Positions 44,218 to 52,426 of a DNA stretch of 55,660 nucleotides are shown piece by piece. The notes below the pieces were generated by a model, which was not told the origin of the DNA, ran no database searches, and saw only the letters and a list, made by a program, of their open reading frames with translations. Within the stretch, counting starts at the first letter, position 1; the number at the start of each line of letters is the position of its first letter. The stretch is from an uncultured Lachnospiraceae bacterium. GTDB lineage: Bacteria > Bacillota > Clostridia > Lachnospirales > Lachnospiraceae. Where the stretch lies: NCBI GenBank assembly GCA_947384285.1, contig CANDGI010000019.1, positions 1 through 55,660 on the forward strand. The letters run 5' to 3'. Made by a program: the position numbers and the translations under genes.

Positions 44218-44410
44218 AACGAAATGGAATTGCCATTGAGTAAAAGGATAAAATGTAGGAAGGACGTTAGGAGATGCAAAGATTCGATGATGCATCTTTA
44301 GGAATGGTACACATCGGCAGGAAAGAACACATTCTTATGAAATACAAACGGGGAATATTTTGTGGGTTGATTGTAACGGCAGGTTCTTTCCAAGGGATTT
44401 CTGATACGTA

Positions 44411-45976
44411 TCAAACCAGGAATCCCCGGATAAAATTCCCTATGTACTCATACCCCACCGCCAGATTGATATTCTGCCCATTGTCAAAACCCGCGGTGCT
44501 GATTCCGATAACTTCCCCGTACATATTCAGCACTGCCCCGCCAGAGCTGCCGTTGGAAATGGGCGCGGTGAACTGAATCATGCTGACATCCTCTATCATG
44601 CGGAATCCTGAGATAATCCCATCCGACACAGAGTTAAACAGCCCCAGAGGGCTTCCAATGGCAACTACCCGCTGCCCCCGCACAAGCTTTCGCTCCCCCT
44701 TATAAATAGGAAGGGGCTGCAGCTTTCTGTCAATCCGTATGACGGCAAGGTCTAACACAGAATTGTATTTAATCATCTCATCGGTCCGGTAAACCCTTTC
44801 ATCCTCTTCTATCCTTACAGAATAACTCCTTCCCCGGCAAGCCACATGGTTATTGGTCAGAATGTAACCTGCACTTCCAATCATAATCCCGGAACCGCCG
44901 CCAATGATGTCTCCCCTGCCATCATGTATCATAATCTGCACCACAGAAGAAGCCAGCACGGCTAACTCCTCATACGTCAGCTCCCTTCTGCCAGCCTGCG
45001 GATGCTGCCGGCCTGCTTCCTGATATCCCCCTGCCCGTTCTTTCCCGGTGCTTGGCATATTGCTCCTGGCCGCTGTTTCTTTATGAGCCTGGAAATTCTG
45101 GTTTCCTGGTATTGTCCTGTTATTTCTGGAAAGCATTTGCTGCGTCCTCCGGTCGCGCTCCGGCACCCTTGTATTGACAAGAATACGCGCTGTTTCTTCC
45201 TTTCTGCTGGATGCCGGATTCCCACGATCAGGATACCTTGCCGGTATTCCCGTATTGGCCAAAACACGCGCTGCACCTTCCTTTCTCCCGGCATGCCTTT
45301 CAGGCATATATTCTGGAATCTTATACACACCCGGGTTTGCCGTTATAGACTTCTGGGACAGTCCCAGCTTGTCTAATTCCGGCGGAATATCCTGCCCTGT
45401 CTGCAAAAGAAGCACATCAAACCCAAGCAGCGTCAAAAGATAACAGAACAAATACTCCTGCTGTCTGGATACGTCCGCACACACAACCTTCCTGGAACAC
45501 TCCGGCTCCCATGCCTGTAAAGCAGCCGCTGCCGTCTGATCCAGCCAGAAGAGAATCTTTACCACAAAGTTCTTCTCTATGGACGGATTCATCCCTGGCT
45601 TTGCCTTCGCAAAGATTCCCAAGACCTTCTGGCAGGCCGTGCCAAGCGCCTGGCATACTTGCTGGTTTTTCCCGGTTGATTTCACAGAAGCGCAGGTTTT
45701 CCCACTGTTCACCCAGCTTTCATAACAGCCCGAATAAAAATCCACATCCTCCATAGCCGCCAGCCGGGGAAGGCTGTTACATCTATAATAAAATCCCCTT
45801 CCGCTTTTCATCTGCGCTGTAAGCGTCCGGTCCATAGCTTCTATCTGCCCTAATGTTCCCTGATTGATCCCCACAATCCTTAAAAAATATACATCCTTAC
45901 AGCCGTTAACATAGCCGCCTTTTGTATTCATAAATCCTTCCACGGAGCTCTTCTTAAAATTATCATGATTAGCCAT
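44411..45976 (-). CDS. YceG-N-like domain fused to trypsin-like serine protease
   Basis: 521 residues. Residues 1-215 resemble the start of YceG: VYFLRIVGINQG matches VFFYRITGYNQE and GFDVLLLQTG matches GCDIVLLQYHG. A disordered linker (215-330) has a duplicated RKExxARxLxNTxxPxR motif. Residues 335-521 are an HtrA-type protease: His377 in LTNNHVAC, Asp409 in NSVLDLAVI, Ser478 in SNGSSGGAV. No signal peptide or PDZ domain is seen, so location is uncertain; the first 215 residues suggest docking to the Ter complex in the cytoplasm. It has its own promoter with a palindrome. Confidence 0.85.
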   Translation of the reverse strand: MANHDNFKKSSVEGFMNTKGGYVNGCKDVYFLRIVGINQGTLGQIEAMDRTLTAQMKSGRGFYYRCNSLPRLAAMEDVDFYSGCYESWVNSGKTCASVKSTGKNQQVCQALGTACQKVLGIFAKAKPGMNPSIEKNFVVKILFWLDQTAAAALQAWEPECSRKVVCADVSRQQEYLFCYLLTLLGFDVLLLQTGQDIPPELDKLGLSQKSITANPGVYKIPEYMPERHAGRKEGAARVLANTGIPARYPDRGNPASSRKEETARILVNTRVPERDRRTQQMLSRNNRTIPGNQNFQAHKETAARSNMPSTGKERAGGYQEAGRQHPQAGRRELTYEELAVLASSVVQIMIHDGRGDIIGGGSGIMIGSAGYILTNNHVACRGRSYSVRIEEDERVYRTDEMIKYNSVLDLAVIRIDRKLQPLPIYKGERKLVRGQRVVAIGSPLGLFNSVSDGIISGFRMIEDVSMIQFTAPISNGSSGGAVLNMYGEVIGISTAGFDNGQNINLAVGYEYIGNFIRGFLV

Positions 45977-46036
45977 AATAGTACCGTTGCTTTCTGAATT
46001 CTTATTTTAAGTACACTGTAATGTAAATAAGTAGAA

Positions 46037-46073
46037 AAGTCAATATTATCTTCATCTAATATAATATTGACTT
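46037..46073. promoter_or_regulatory. Inverted repeat over the protease-fusion promoter
   Basis: AAGTCAATATTAT (46037-46049) and ATAATATTGACTT (46061-46073) are perfect 13-bp arms with an 11-bp spacer. On the minus strand the arm nearer the gene contains TTGACT, which with TACAGT 17 bp downstream forms a possible promoter for the gene starting at 45976. The repeat is a good candidate operator. Confidence 0.5.
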
Positions 46074-46185
46074 AGATAAGGAAACAAAATAATATATATA
46101 CAAGATAATTTTTTGTCCCGAAATAACTCACCTGTAGTCTGCAGGATTTTTCTTCTACAGTGGGAAGTATGATGAAATCGCGCAG

Positions 46186-46640
46186 GTGGAGGGATTTGAA
46201 CAAGTTACCTCCACCCAGATAGAAATCAGCGGTTTTTTCCAGGGGCGGGCGTACGGCAGCATTTCCGTTGAAGAGCCGAATGCCATCTGCCCGGCAGGGC
46301 GGCTGCAAAATGTATGGAATCAATCGGCACAGAATTGCGATATAACGTTCCAGTTGCAGTGGCGCTTGCGCTGTTTTTGCTTTTCGAAGCTGATGAATAG
46401 GTTATCTTCCAAGAAGAGGAGCAAACATTTGTTGAAACAGATGATTTGGGAAAACAGATGCCCGTATCCATGTGCCTGACGGATGTAAGCGGAATGCGGC
46501 AGCAGGGGCTTCGGATTCAGGAAAAGACAGTGGATAAGCTTGGGCAGCTGGATATCGAGGATAAAGTACTGACAGCGGAAAGCTGCGGGAATGTAAGCCT
46601 TGGCAGCCAGGATAACCTTAATCCTGGCTCCTGCCCATGA
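46186..46640 (+). pseudogene. Broken coding sequence, unknown family
   Basis: Plus-strand reading frames here look protein-like but are interrupted. One open segment runs from 46186 (FEQVTSTQIEISGFFQG) and a second in another frame from an ATG at 46314 carries a membrane-like stretch (VPVAVALALFLLFEADE) ending in TAG at 46398-46400. The same frame continues in a sensible sequence (FQEEEQTFVETDDLGKQM) to 46640. One frameshift and one stop would explain it. I cannot name the family. A hairpin AGCCAGGAT/ATCCTGGCT lies at 46605-46629. This fills the gap between the protease fusion and the Dph6-like gene. Confidence 0.4.
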
Positions 46641-46737
46641 AAGGCTGTGATAGAGGCTTTCTGCCTGCACAATCGGAAAAATAGGCAATGCAGGATTTGT
46701 CAGTTTTTTTCTACAGCCCTTAAACAAATCCAGGCAT

Positions 46738-47379
46738 TTATCTAATATCCGCAGCCGCATAATCCCCCATTTCAATATTATCACCGATTTGAAAAACCAA
46801 AGGTTCCCGAAACACCGGTCCATCCACGGCAAGGGTATGATATTCTCCATTCTCCCCGCAAATATCAATGCCCGCCGACTTCATGGTTAAAATGGCTGTT
46901 TCGTCCAGAAATGTTCCCAAAAGCTCCATTGGCAAAACCGTCCGGTTGACACTTTTGATCAGGCATTTATAGCCAAGCCGGATTAGTTCATACACAATCT
47001 TCTCCCGGCTCTGCTGCCACAACGGAAAGCAAGGGATCAGCCCGGCAGCCTTGCAGCGTTCTTCTTCCCACTTCCGGTTCTGTTCTATATCAATATCGCC
47101 AAAACAGACTGCTTCGGCACCTATAGTTTTTGCTTTCAAAAGCCCTGTCTCAAAAGCTGTCTGGTAGGTTGCACCTTCTGCCGGGCAGGTTATCACAGGA
47201 AGAGCCAGGGCCTCCCCATAGCGTTCCAGCATTGTGCTGTCTGCGCCATGGAAATAGGAACGGCCAGCGTCCTCCTTTACCATAACAACCAGACACACAG
47301 GTTCATGCCCCTGCTCCAGCATTTTGTGGAGAGCCAGGGTACTGTCTTTTCCGCAGCTGTATGACATAGCAAATTTCAT
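46738..47379 (-). CDS. Dph6-like ATP pyrophosphatase (diphthine-ammonia ligase family)
   Basis: 213 residues. The PP-loop SYSCGKDSTLALHKML at residues 5-20 is the ATP-pyrophosphatase signature, and EAVCFGDIDIEQNRKWEEERC (in parts: FGDIDIEQNRKW) and GENGEYHTLAVDGP are the Dph6/ydiI-like motifs. In eukaryotes Dph6 amidates diphthine; bacteria lack that target, so the bacterial substrate is unknown. The enzyme would adenylate a carboxyl group and add an amine. AGGAGGTTTTTT sets ATG 47379, which overlaps the stop of the small upstream ORF as ATGA. It lies inside the Ter locus. Confidence 0.88.
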   Translation of the reverse strand: MKFAMSYSCGKDSTLALHKMLEQGHEPVCLVVMVKEDAGRSYFHGADSTMLERYGEALALPVITCPAEGATYQTAFETGLLKAKTIGAEAVCFGDIDIEQNRKWEEERCKAAGLIPCFPLWQQSREKIVYELIRLGYKCLIKSVNRTVLPMELLGTFLDETAILTMKSAGIDICGENGEYHTLAVDGPVFREPLVFQIGDNIEMGDYAAADIR

Positions 47380-47573
47380 AAAAAACCTCCTGCCTGTTCT
47401 ATCACTTTGCAATATACCTGCCCCCTGTCATCTTCTGGAATTTTCATTGCTGCCATTACCTGTTCTGCTGTCCATTTCGTAGTATCCATCAGATTTTTAA
47501 TTGTTTTAAGCAATGTTTCCTGTTCCTTTTTCTCAAAATCTTCCTTCATAAGCTCTTTCAATGCTTCACGCAT
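47376..47573 (-). CDS. Small protein, possible C-terminal remnant of an Rpn-like nuclease
   Basis: 65 residues, helical and charged. TLLKTIKNLMDTTKWTAEQ and VMAAMKIPEDDRGQY-like endings resemble the helical tail of the PD-(D/E)XK (Rpn/YhgA-like) transposase-associated proteins, but the catalytic domain is absent. The stop overlaps the start of the Dph6-like gene, so translation could be coupled. GGAGG is 12 bases upstream of the ATG, rather far. It may be a real small protein or a decayed end. Confidence 0.5.
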   Translation of the reverse strand: MREALKELMKEDFEKKEQETLLKTIKNLMDTTKWTAEQVMAAMKIPEDDRGQVYCKVIEQAGGFL

Positions 47574-47731
47574 AACTTTGCCGCACCTCCTTATGGCCTC
47601 ATAAATCTCTTTTCTGGAAAAATTCTTATTGCAGGATGAAATGTCTAATGTTATGATTACTAGGAAGCTAAAACTTCCATAACTTGCTATATGTTAAAAT
47701 ATGAAATTTATCATAACAGGAGTATTTTCCA

Positions 47732-48691
47732 ATGAACCTTTCTCTCCCCGCTTACAGCGTTGGCGCGCTGCTCTACTGCCCTGCCAACAATGAAAACATT
47801 GTAAATTCACTGGCCAGCGAAAAATTCGGCAGACATTTTTCGCTGGCATTATGCTTAGAGGACACTATACAGGACAATTGTGTAGCCCAAGCAGAAGAAA
47901 AGCTGGCTGCTTCCCTGAAGGCCTTGCATATGCACCAGGCAGACAAACCATTTTTCCTGCCCAGACTATTTATCCGTGTAAGAAATCCCGGCCAGATTGA
48001 AAGGCTGCTGGACAGGCTTGGGGATGCGGGAACCCTTGTCACAGGCTTTAACATCCCCAAATTTTCCCTGGAAAATGCAGATGCCTATATTCAGGTGATT
48101 CAAACAATCAACCAGCATAAAGATATCCCTTATTATATGATGCCGATTTTAGAAAGCCCTGACCTGATTCATCTGGAACACAGGGCGCATCTTCTGTATG
48201 CCCTTAAGGAAAAATTAGACAGCATTTCCCAATATGTGCTGAATATCCGGGTGGGCGGCAACGATTTGTGCCATATGTTTGGCTTCCGCAGGCACAGCAG
48301 CGAATCCATTTACAAAATCCGGCCTGTCGCCAATATATTTTCCGACATTATCACCGTATTCGGCATGGACTATGTGGTTTCCGGCCCTGTCTGGGAATAT
48401 TACAACGGAAGAAATTGGGAAACCGGGCTGAGAAAAGAATTGAGCGACGACAGGCTGTGCGGCTTTATCGGAAAAACCGTAATCCACCCAAAACAGATTG
48501 CACTGGTAAATGAAGCTTATCAGGTGCCGCTGAAAGACTATAATGATGCGGCCTCCATCTTGAATTGGGATAAAGCTTCCCCCTCCCTCGTAGCTGGAAG
48601 CATTCGAAAGGAGCGGATGAACGAGTACAAAACCCATTACAACTGGGCTTTGCGCACGCTGCTTCTGGCACAAGCATACGGATTGAAATGA
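47732..48691 (+). CDS. HpcH/HpaI-CitE-like aldolase of the Ter locus
   Basis: 319 residues. The citrate-lyase-beta/HpcH-HpaI barrel shows LCLEDTIQDN (about residues 44-53), RLFIRVRNPGQ, MMPILESPDLI, LNIRVGGNDL and the C-terminal GFIGKTVIHPKQIALVNEA (in parts). It probably makes or breaks a carbon-carbon bond of a 2-oxoacid or acyl-CoA-like compound. This family recurs in Ter biosynthetic modules with PRTase and StiP genes, as here: it faces the StiP gene convergently with 12 bp between the stops. Ribosome site ACAGGAG. It is the only plus-strand gene in the locus. Confidence 0.87.
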   Translation: MNLSLPAYSVGALLYCPANNENIVNSLASEKFGRHFSLALCLEDTIQDNCVAQAEEKLAASLKALHMHQADKPFFLPRLFIRVRNPGQIERLLDRLGDAGTLVTGFNIPKFSLENADAYIQVIQTINQHKDIPYYMMPILESPDLIHLEHRAHLLYALKEKLDSISQYVLNIRVGGNDLCHMFGFRRHSSESIYKIRPVANIFSDIITVFGMDYVVSGPVWEYYNGRNWETGLRKELSDDRLCGFIGKTVIHPKQIALVNEAYQVPLKDYNDAASILNWDKASPSLVAGSIRKERMNEYKTHYNWALRTLLLAQAYGLK

Positions 48692-48703
48692 TATATACAA
48701 AGC

Positions 48704-49861
48704 CTATGCATCCGAAAGTTTTTGAATCAGTCCGCAGGATTTGTAATGTTCCAGCGGATAGTATGCCACAGGGACATTTTTTTCCTCTGCCAGGCGAAAG
48801 ATATGCGCCAGGGACTTATCATCCTTACAATCCTGGCGAATCAGAACCTTCCATGGGACACGCCGCAGCAAAACCCTGGTAGTCTCGCCAATCCCCGGCT
48901 TTACCAGGTTGATATCCGATATGCCAAATTCCCGGGCAATCCCCTGCACCTCCTCCATACCCGTTTTGGTATCCATCCCCTCTGCCTCTGCTTCCTCATT
49001 TTTAGTTTCTGCCCCCTCCGCTCTATCCTTCTCTTCCTTTAATCCTGCCTCCTCTGCTCCTCCTGCCTTTTTGGCCAACGGTTCCATTACCTGAGTATCC
49101 CTGTAGAATTCAAAGTTTTTCTCAATGGCTTCAATAAAGGCATAGGATAAATCCGCATCCTTCATTTCCCCATAATAAACTGCACCGTGAAAATCATCTT
49201 TTCCAATGATATCCTGCCGCAGGAACGTCCTGCTGACCAGCCCGGATACGGTACAATTCAAGCAGGAGCTTGGGATCAGGATATCCTCATGGGTTCCGCA
49301 TAATTCCGTTACATTTGCCGGGTCTGCCAGCACCGCAAGATCCGCTGATACCCCGGGATAATCTGACGCCGCTTTTTCCAATTCCCCTAGAATTGCCCCT
49401 TTCCCAATCCAGCCATCCACAAAAAGCAGATCCTCCCCTTTATGTTTATCCAAAAGATACTTCACTGCATTTTTGTCAATGCCTCTGCCCCGGATAATCG
49501 AAATAGAATAATGCTCTACGGTAAGATGATATTTCCGGGCAATATACCGTTTCAGCAAAATCCCAACAGGAGTCCCTGCCCTTGCCAGTGAGACAAGCAC
49601 CACATGTTCTCCCTTTTTCTGCATGATTTTATCTGCCAGCGCCCCCACCGCCAGCGCAGTTGGCTTGGCGTAATTTTTCAAGGCCTCCTGATATACTTCC
49701 ATATATTTTTCACTTGGCACATATTCTATGGGAAGCATTTCGCAGTAATGGCGTCCGGCCTGTATCTCCCTCTCCCGTTCCTCCGTGGATTGGGGCTTTA
49801 CCAGCCCTGTAATATCTTTTAACAGGAAAATCACATCACTTTCCCAATAAGAGCTTCTCAT
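48704..49861 (-). CDS. StiP-family protein with C-terminal PELOTA-like RNA-binding domain
   Basis: 385 residues. Residues 1-250 are a StiP-type (cysteine-protease-annotated) domain: MRSSYWESDVIFLLKDI at the start, VSLARAGTPVGILLKRY at about 107-123, SIIRGRGIDKN and FVDGWIGKGAI. A low-complexity Glu/Ala/Gly-rich linker spans about 260-305 (AEGAETKNEEAEAEG). The last 80 residues (TTRVLLRRVPWKVLIRQD ... NVPVAYYPLEHYKSCGLI) match the PELOTA/L7Ae RNA-binding fold described for Ter loci. ATG 49861 (GGTGGTGTGAGG upstream) overlaps the PRTase stop by 26 bases, so the two are coupled. Confidence 0.85.
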   Translation of the reverse strand: MRSSYWESDVIFLLKDITGLVKPQSTEEREREIQAGRHYCEMLPIEYVPSEKYMEVYQEALKNYAKPTALAVGALADKIMQKKGEHVVLVSLARAGTPVGILLKRYIARKYHLTVEHYSISIIRGRGIDKNAVKYLLDKHKGEDLLFVDGWIGKGAILGELEKAASDYPGVSADLAVLADPANVTELCGTHEDILIPSSCLNCTVSGLVSRTFLRQDIIGKDDFHGAVYYGEMKDADLSYAFIEAIEKNFEFYRDTQVMEPLAKKAGGAEEAGLKEEKDRAEGAETKNEEAEAEGMDTKTGMEEVQGIAREFGISDINLVKPGIGETTRVLLRRVPWKVLIRQDCKDDKSLAHIFRLAEEKNVPVAYYPLEHYKSCGLIQKLSDA

Positions 49862-51092
49862 CCTCACACCACCTAACCAAGTAAATTTTCTCATTGCCGC
49901 ATTGTGCAAGGGCATGGCACAAAGAAGCCGCCCCCAGCTCTTTCCCCGGCCTAGAGCATGTTTGAAAAATGCTTTCTGGCAGATGGGCATGATTTTTCAA
50001 ACACGCATTAGCATCTGTGAGAATCAAAACGGCATCATAGGATGCTAAATCATACAGATACGTGGTCCGGCCATCCTCATATAAGCTCACCAGCTCATAC
50101 CGCTCATGCAGCGGGTACTTTGGATTTCTGCTGACCAAAATGGGGCTTCTTGTGGTGGCATGGAATTTCACATCATTTCCCAAATCCTGTATCTTTTTGG
50201 CTGCAAACAGCGGTGGGTACATGAACTCCTCTGTGCCAAGGACAAGGATATTCCTGCCCACGCCAAAGGAAATCCTTGCCGCCATCTCCCGCCATAGCTT
50301 CTCGCAGGCGGCCTGGTAACCCACACCTCCATGGAGCCTTCTGGCATTGATGTACCCGGAAACTGCAAATTCCTCAACTCCTGGCAAATCAGCAATGCTG
50401 CTGTGAAAATCTCCGCCTTCCACAGCAGGATGGCCATGCGGCCCGCCGGACGGAAGGCTGGGCATGATGGCCTGTTTACTATAATAAACTCCATCATCAG
50501 AACATTTCTCTGCAATCTGCGGATACTCACTGTGGTCTGTCTTTATAAGGTAAACCAGGTCAATCTGTTCTTCCCGGTATCTTTCCTGAGCCTTTTCATC
50601 CATCCCATTCAACAGGGATGCCACAGAAAAACGCAGCTTTTTTCCATAGGCCTGCTGAATCAAATGGACAATGCTGCCAATGGTATTTCCCGTAGTTACC
50701 TCATCCTCCACAAAAACAATCCTATCTATCCTTTCAATGACAGCATCCAAATCATCTTTTACCAATTTCTGCTCTGTTGCGTGGCTGTGGGATTCTGAAA
50801 AATAGAAATACTCCACACCTTCTGCCATTTCTCTGGTGGTCTGCATATAATCTGCGCCAAGCTGTATGGCTAACGTCTCGCCGATTGCAGTTGCAGTCTC
50901 CGCAAACCCAATCAGCAGCAGGGTTTCTTTCTGATACCGCTTGGCAACGGCTTCTGCCAGCCCCGAAAACATTTTAAAGGGCAGATCAGGAGCTATCGGC
51001 ACATGCTTTCCCTGGTATTTATTGACAACCAGGTAATTTCGTTTTGTATTGTTGTCCCTTTTGGCAATTCCTATGATTTCCTCTGTATACAT
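49836..51092 (-). CDS. Ter-type phosphoribosyltransferase with TRSP domain
   Basis: 418 residues. The PRPP loop VFVEDEVTTGNT lies at about 126-137. The C-terminal domain bears the diagnostic TRSP tetrapeptide (HATTRSPILV, about 311-320). Such enzymes are proposed to attach ribose-phosphate to a base-like compound in Ter biosynthetic modules. Residues 204-225 (Tyr to Glu, with LPSGGPHGHPAVE) are encoded by a 66-bp dispersed repeat, exactly 22 codons, between the two domains. TTTTTGGAGGAGGTTC sets ATG 51092; the frame is open to 51146. The gene leads the StiP gene. Confidence 0.9.
   Translation of the reverse strand: MYTEEIIGIAKRDNNTKRNYLVVNKYQGKHVPIAPDLPFKMFSGLAEAVAKRYQKETLLLIGFAETATAIGETLAIQLGADYMQTTREMAEGVEYFYFSESHSHATEQKLVKDDLDAVIERIDRIVFVEDEVTTGNTIGSIVHLIQQAYGKKLRFSVASLLNGMDEKAQERYREEQIDLVYLIKTDHSEYPQIAEKCSDDGVYYSKQAIMPSLPSGGPHGHPAVEGGDFHSSIADLPGVEEFAVSGYINARRLHGGVGYQAACEKLWREMAARISFGVGRNILVLGTEEFMYPPLFAAKKIQDLGNDVKFHATTRSPILVSRNPKYPLHERYELVSLYEDGRTTYLYDLASYDAVLILTDANACLKNHAHLPESIFQTCSRPGKELGAASLCHALAQCGNEKIYLVRWCEDEKLLLGK
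50418..50483. repeat. 66-bp dispersed repeat (family B), copy inside the PRTase gene
   Basis: It matches 30293-30358 at 54 of 66 positions without gaps. It starts and ends on codon boundaries of the PRTase gene (codons 204-225), so it adds 22 residues and keeps the frame. The insertion site is the hinge between the phosphoribosyltransferase and TRSP domains. Confidence 0.7.
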
Positions 51093-51356
51093 GAACCTCC
51101 TCCAAAAACGGATTCCACCTTTTACTTTATTTACTCTTTCGTTCAACCGTTAAATTCTGCATGTATTCCCCAAAGCCTCGATACAGCTCAGGATACATTC
51201 TTGCCGTTACGATACAGCATATCCAATAACACTTCTCATCCATATCTGGCGCCTGAATCAAACGCGTATCCCTTGGTTTCCAATTAAAATCCCGCCTGTT
51301 TTACTCCTGCTCATTGCCTTTTCCCCCTTGTATCTTACTTTTTCTATGATATGAAA

Positions 51357-51380
51357 AAGGCTCCTTTCACAAGGAGCCTT
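51357..51380 (-). terminator. Intrinsic terminator of the transketolase unit
   Basis: AAGGCTCCTT (51357-51366) and AAGGAGCCTT (51371-51380) make a perfect 10-bp stem with a 4-base loop; minus-strand TTTTT follows. It ends the fsa-transketolase transcript. The rest of the 392-bp gap 51093-51484 has no gene; a TTGAAC at about 51142-51147 (minus strand) might belong to a PRTase promoter. Confidence 0.85.
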
Positions 51381-51484
51381 CCATCAAGATACTTTTGAAT
51401 GTTTGAAAATCTGCCGCTGTATCGGTGGAATAACTCTTTAAACACACTTTGGCAGGCACTCATAGCATCCCTTCCCCTTGCAGA

Positions 51485-52426
51485 TTATTTTACAAAGCTC
51501 TTCACTTTCTCATACACGCCCTGCCCGTCCAGTCCGTATTTCACCAGCAGTCCCAATGCCGGGCCTGACTCCCCGAATACATCGTATATGCCGATTTTGC
51601 ATACCGGGACAGGCGCATGTTCGCAGAGACAATCGCACACCGCGCTGCCCAGTCCGCCCACAACGGTATGTTCTTCTGCAGTGACAACCTTTCCGGTTTT
51701 CTTTGCAGAATTCACAATGATTTCCGTATCCAAAGGCTTGATGGTATGGATGTTGATGACCTCCGCGCTGATGCCGTCCGCTTCCAGCTTCTCTGCCGCT
51801 TCCAAGGCGGAAGCTACGCACAGGCCGGTTGCCACGATGGTAACATCTGTCCCCTCTTTCAGAATGATGCCTTTTCCCAGTTCAAATTTATAGCCAGGCT
51901 TGTCATTGATCACCGGAACCGCAAGCCTTCCAAATCTCAGGTACACCGGGCCGTCTATCTCATATGCCGCACGCACCGCTGCCTTGGCCTCAATATAATC
52001 TGACGGATTGATAATGGTCATCCCAGGGATAATTCGCATCAAGGCAATATCCTCGTTGCACTGGTGGCTTGCTCCATCCTCCCCAACGGAAATCCCTGCA
52101 TGGCTTGCTCCGATTTTTACATTCAGATGGGGATATGCAATGGAATTCCTCACCTGCTCAAAGGCTCTTCCCGTTGCAAACATGGCAAAGGAGCTTGCAA
52201 AGGGCACTTTTCCGGTTGCCGCAAGCCCTGCTGCAATCCCCATCATATTGCACTCTGCAATCCCACAGTCGATATGCCGCTCTGGAAATTCTTTTTGAAA
52301 CATGCTTGTCTTGGTTGCCGCGGCAAGATCCGCATCCAGCACCACCAGATTGTCATGCTCTTTTCCCAGCTCCACCAGCATTTCTCCATAGCCTTCCCTG
52401 GTTGCAATTTTCTTTACTTCTGGCAT
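51485..52426 (-). CDS. Transketolase, C-terminal subunit
   Basis: 313 residues. It carries the pyrimidine-binding and C-terminal domains of transketolase. VLDADLAAATKTSMFQKEFP, the acid ERHIDCGIAECNMMGIAAG (in parts: IDCGIAECNM) and HAGISVGEDGASHQ (TPP-pyrimidine site) are visible. With the N-terminal subunit it transfers two-carbon ketol units in the pentose phosphate pathway. AGGTGAAGCATT sets the start, which overlaps the N-terminal subunit gene by 13 bases, so the split halves are translated together. Confidence 0.94.
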   Translation of the reverse strand: MPEVKKIATREGYGEMLVELGKEHDNLVVLDADLAAATKTSMFQKEFPERHIDCGIAECNMMGIAAGLAATGKVPFASSFAMFATGRAFEQVRNSIAYPHLNVKIGASHAGISVGEDGASHQCNEDIALMRIIPGMTIINPSDYIEAKAAVRAAYEIDGPVYLRFGRLAVPVINDKPGYKFELGKGIILKEGTDVTIVATGLCVASALEAAEKLEADGISAEVINIHTIKPLDTEIIVNSAKKTGKVVTAEEHTVVGGLGSAVCDCLCEHAPVPVCKIGIYDVFGESGPALGLLVKYGLDGQGVYEKVKSFVK

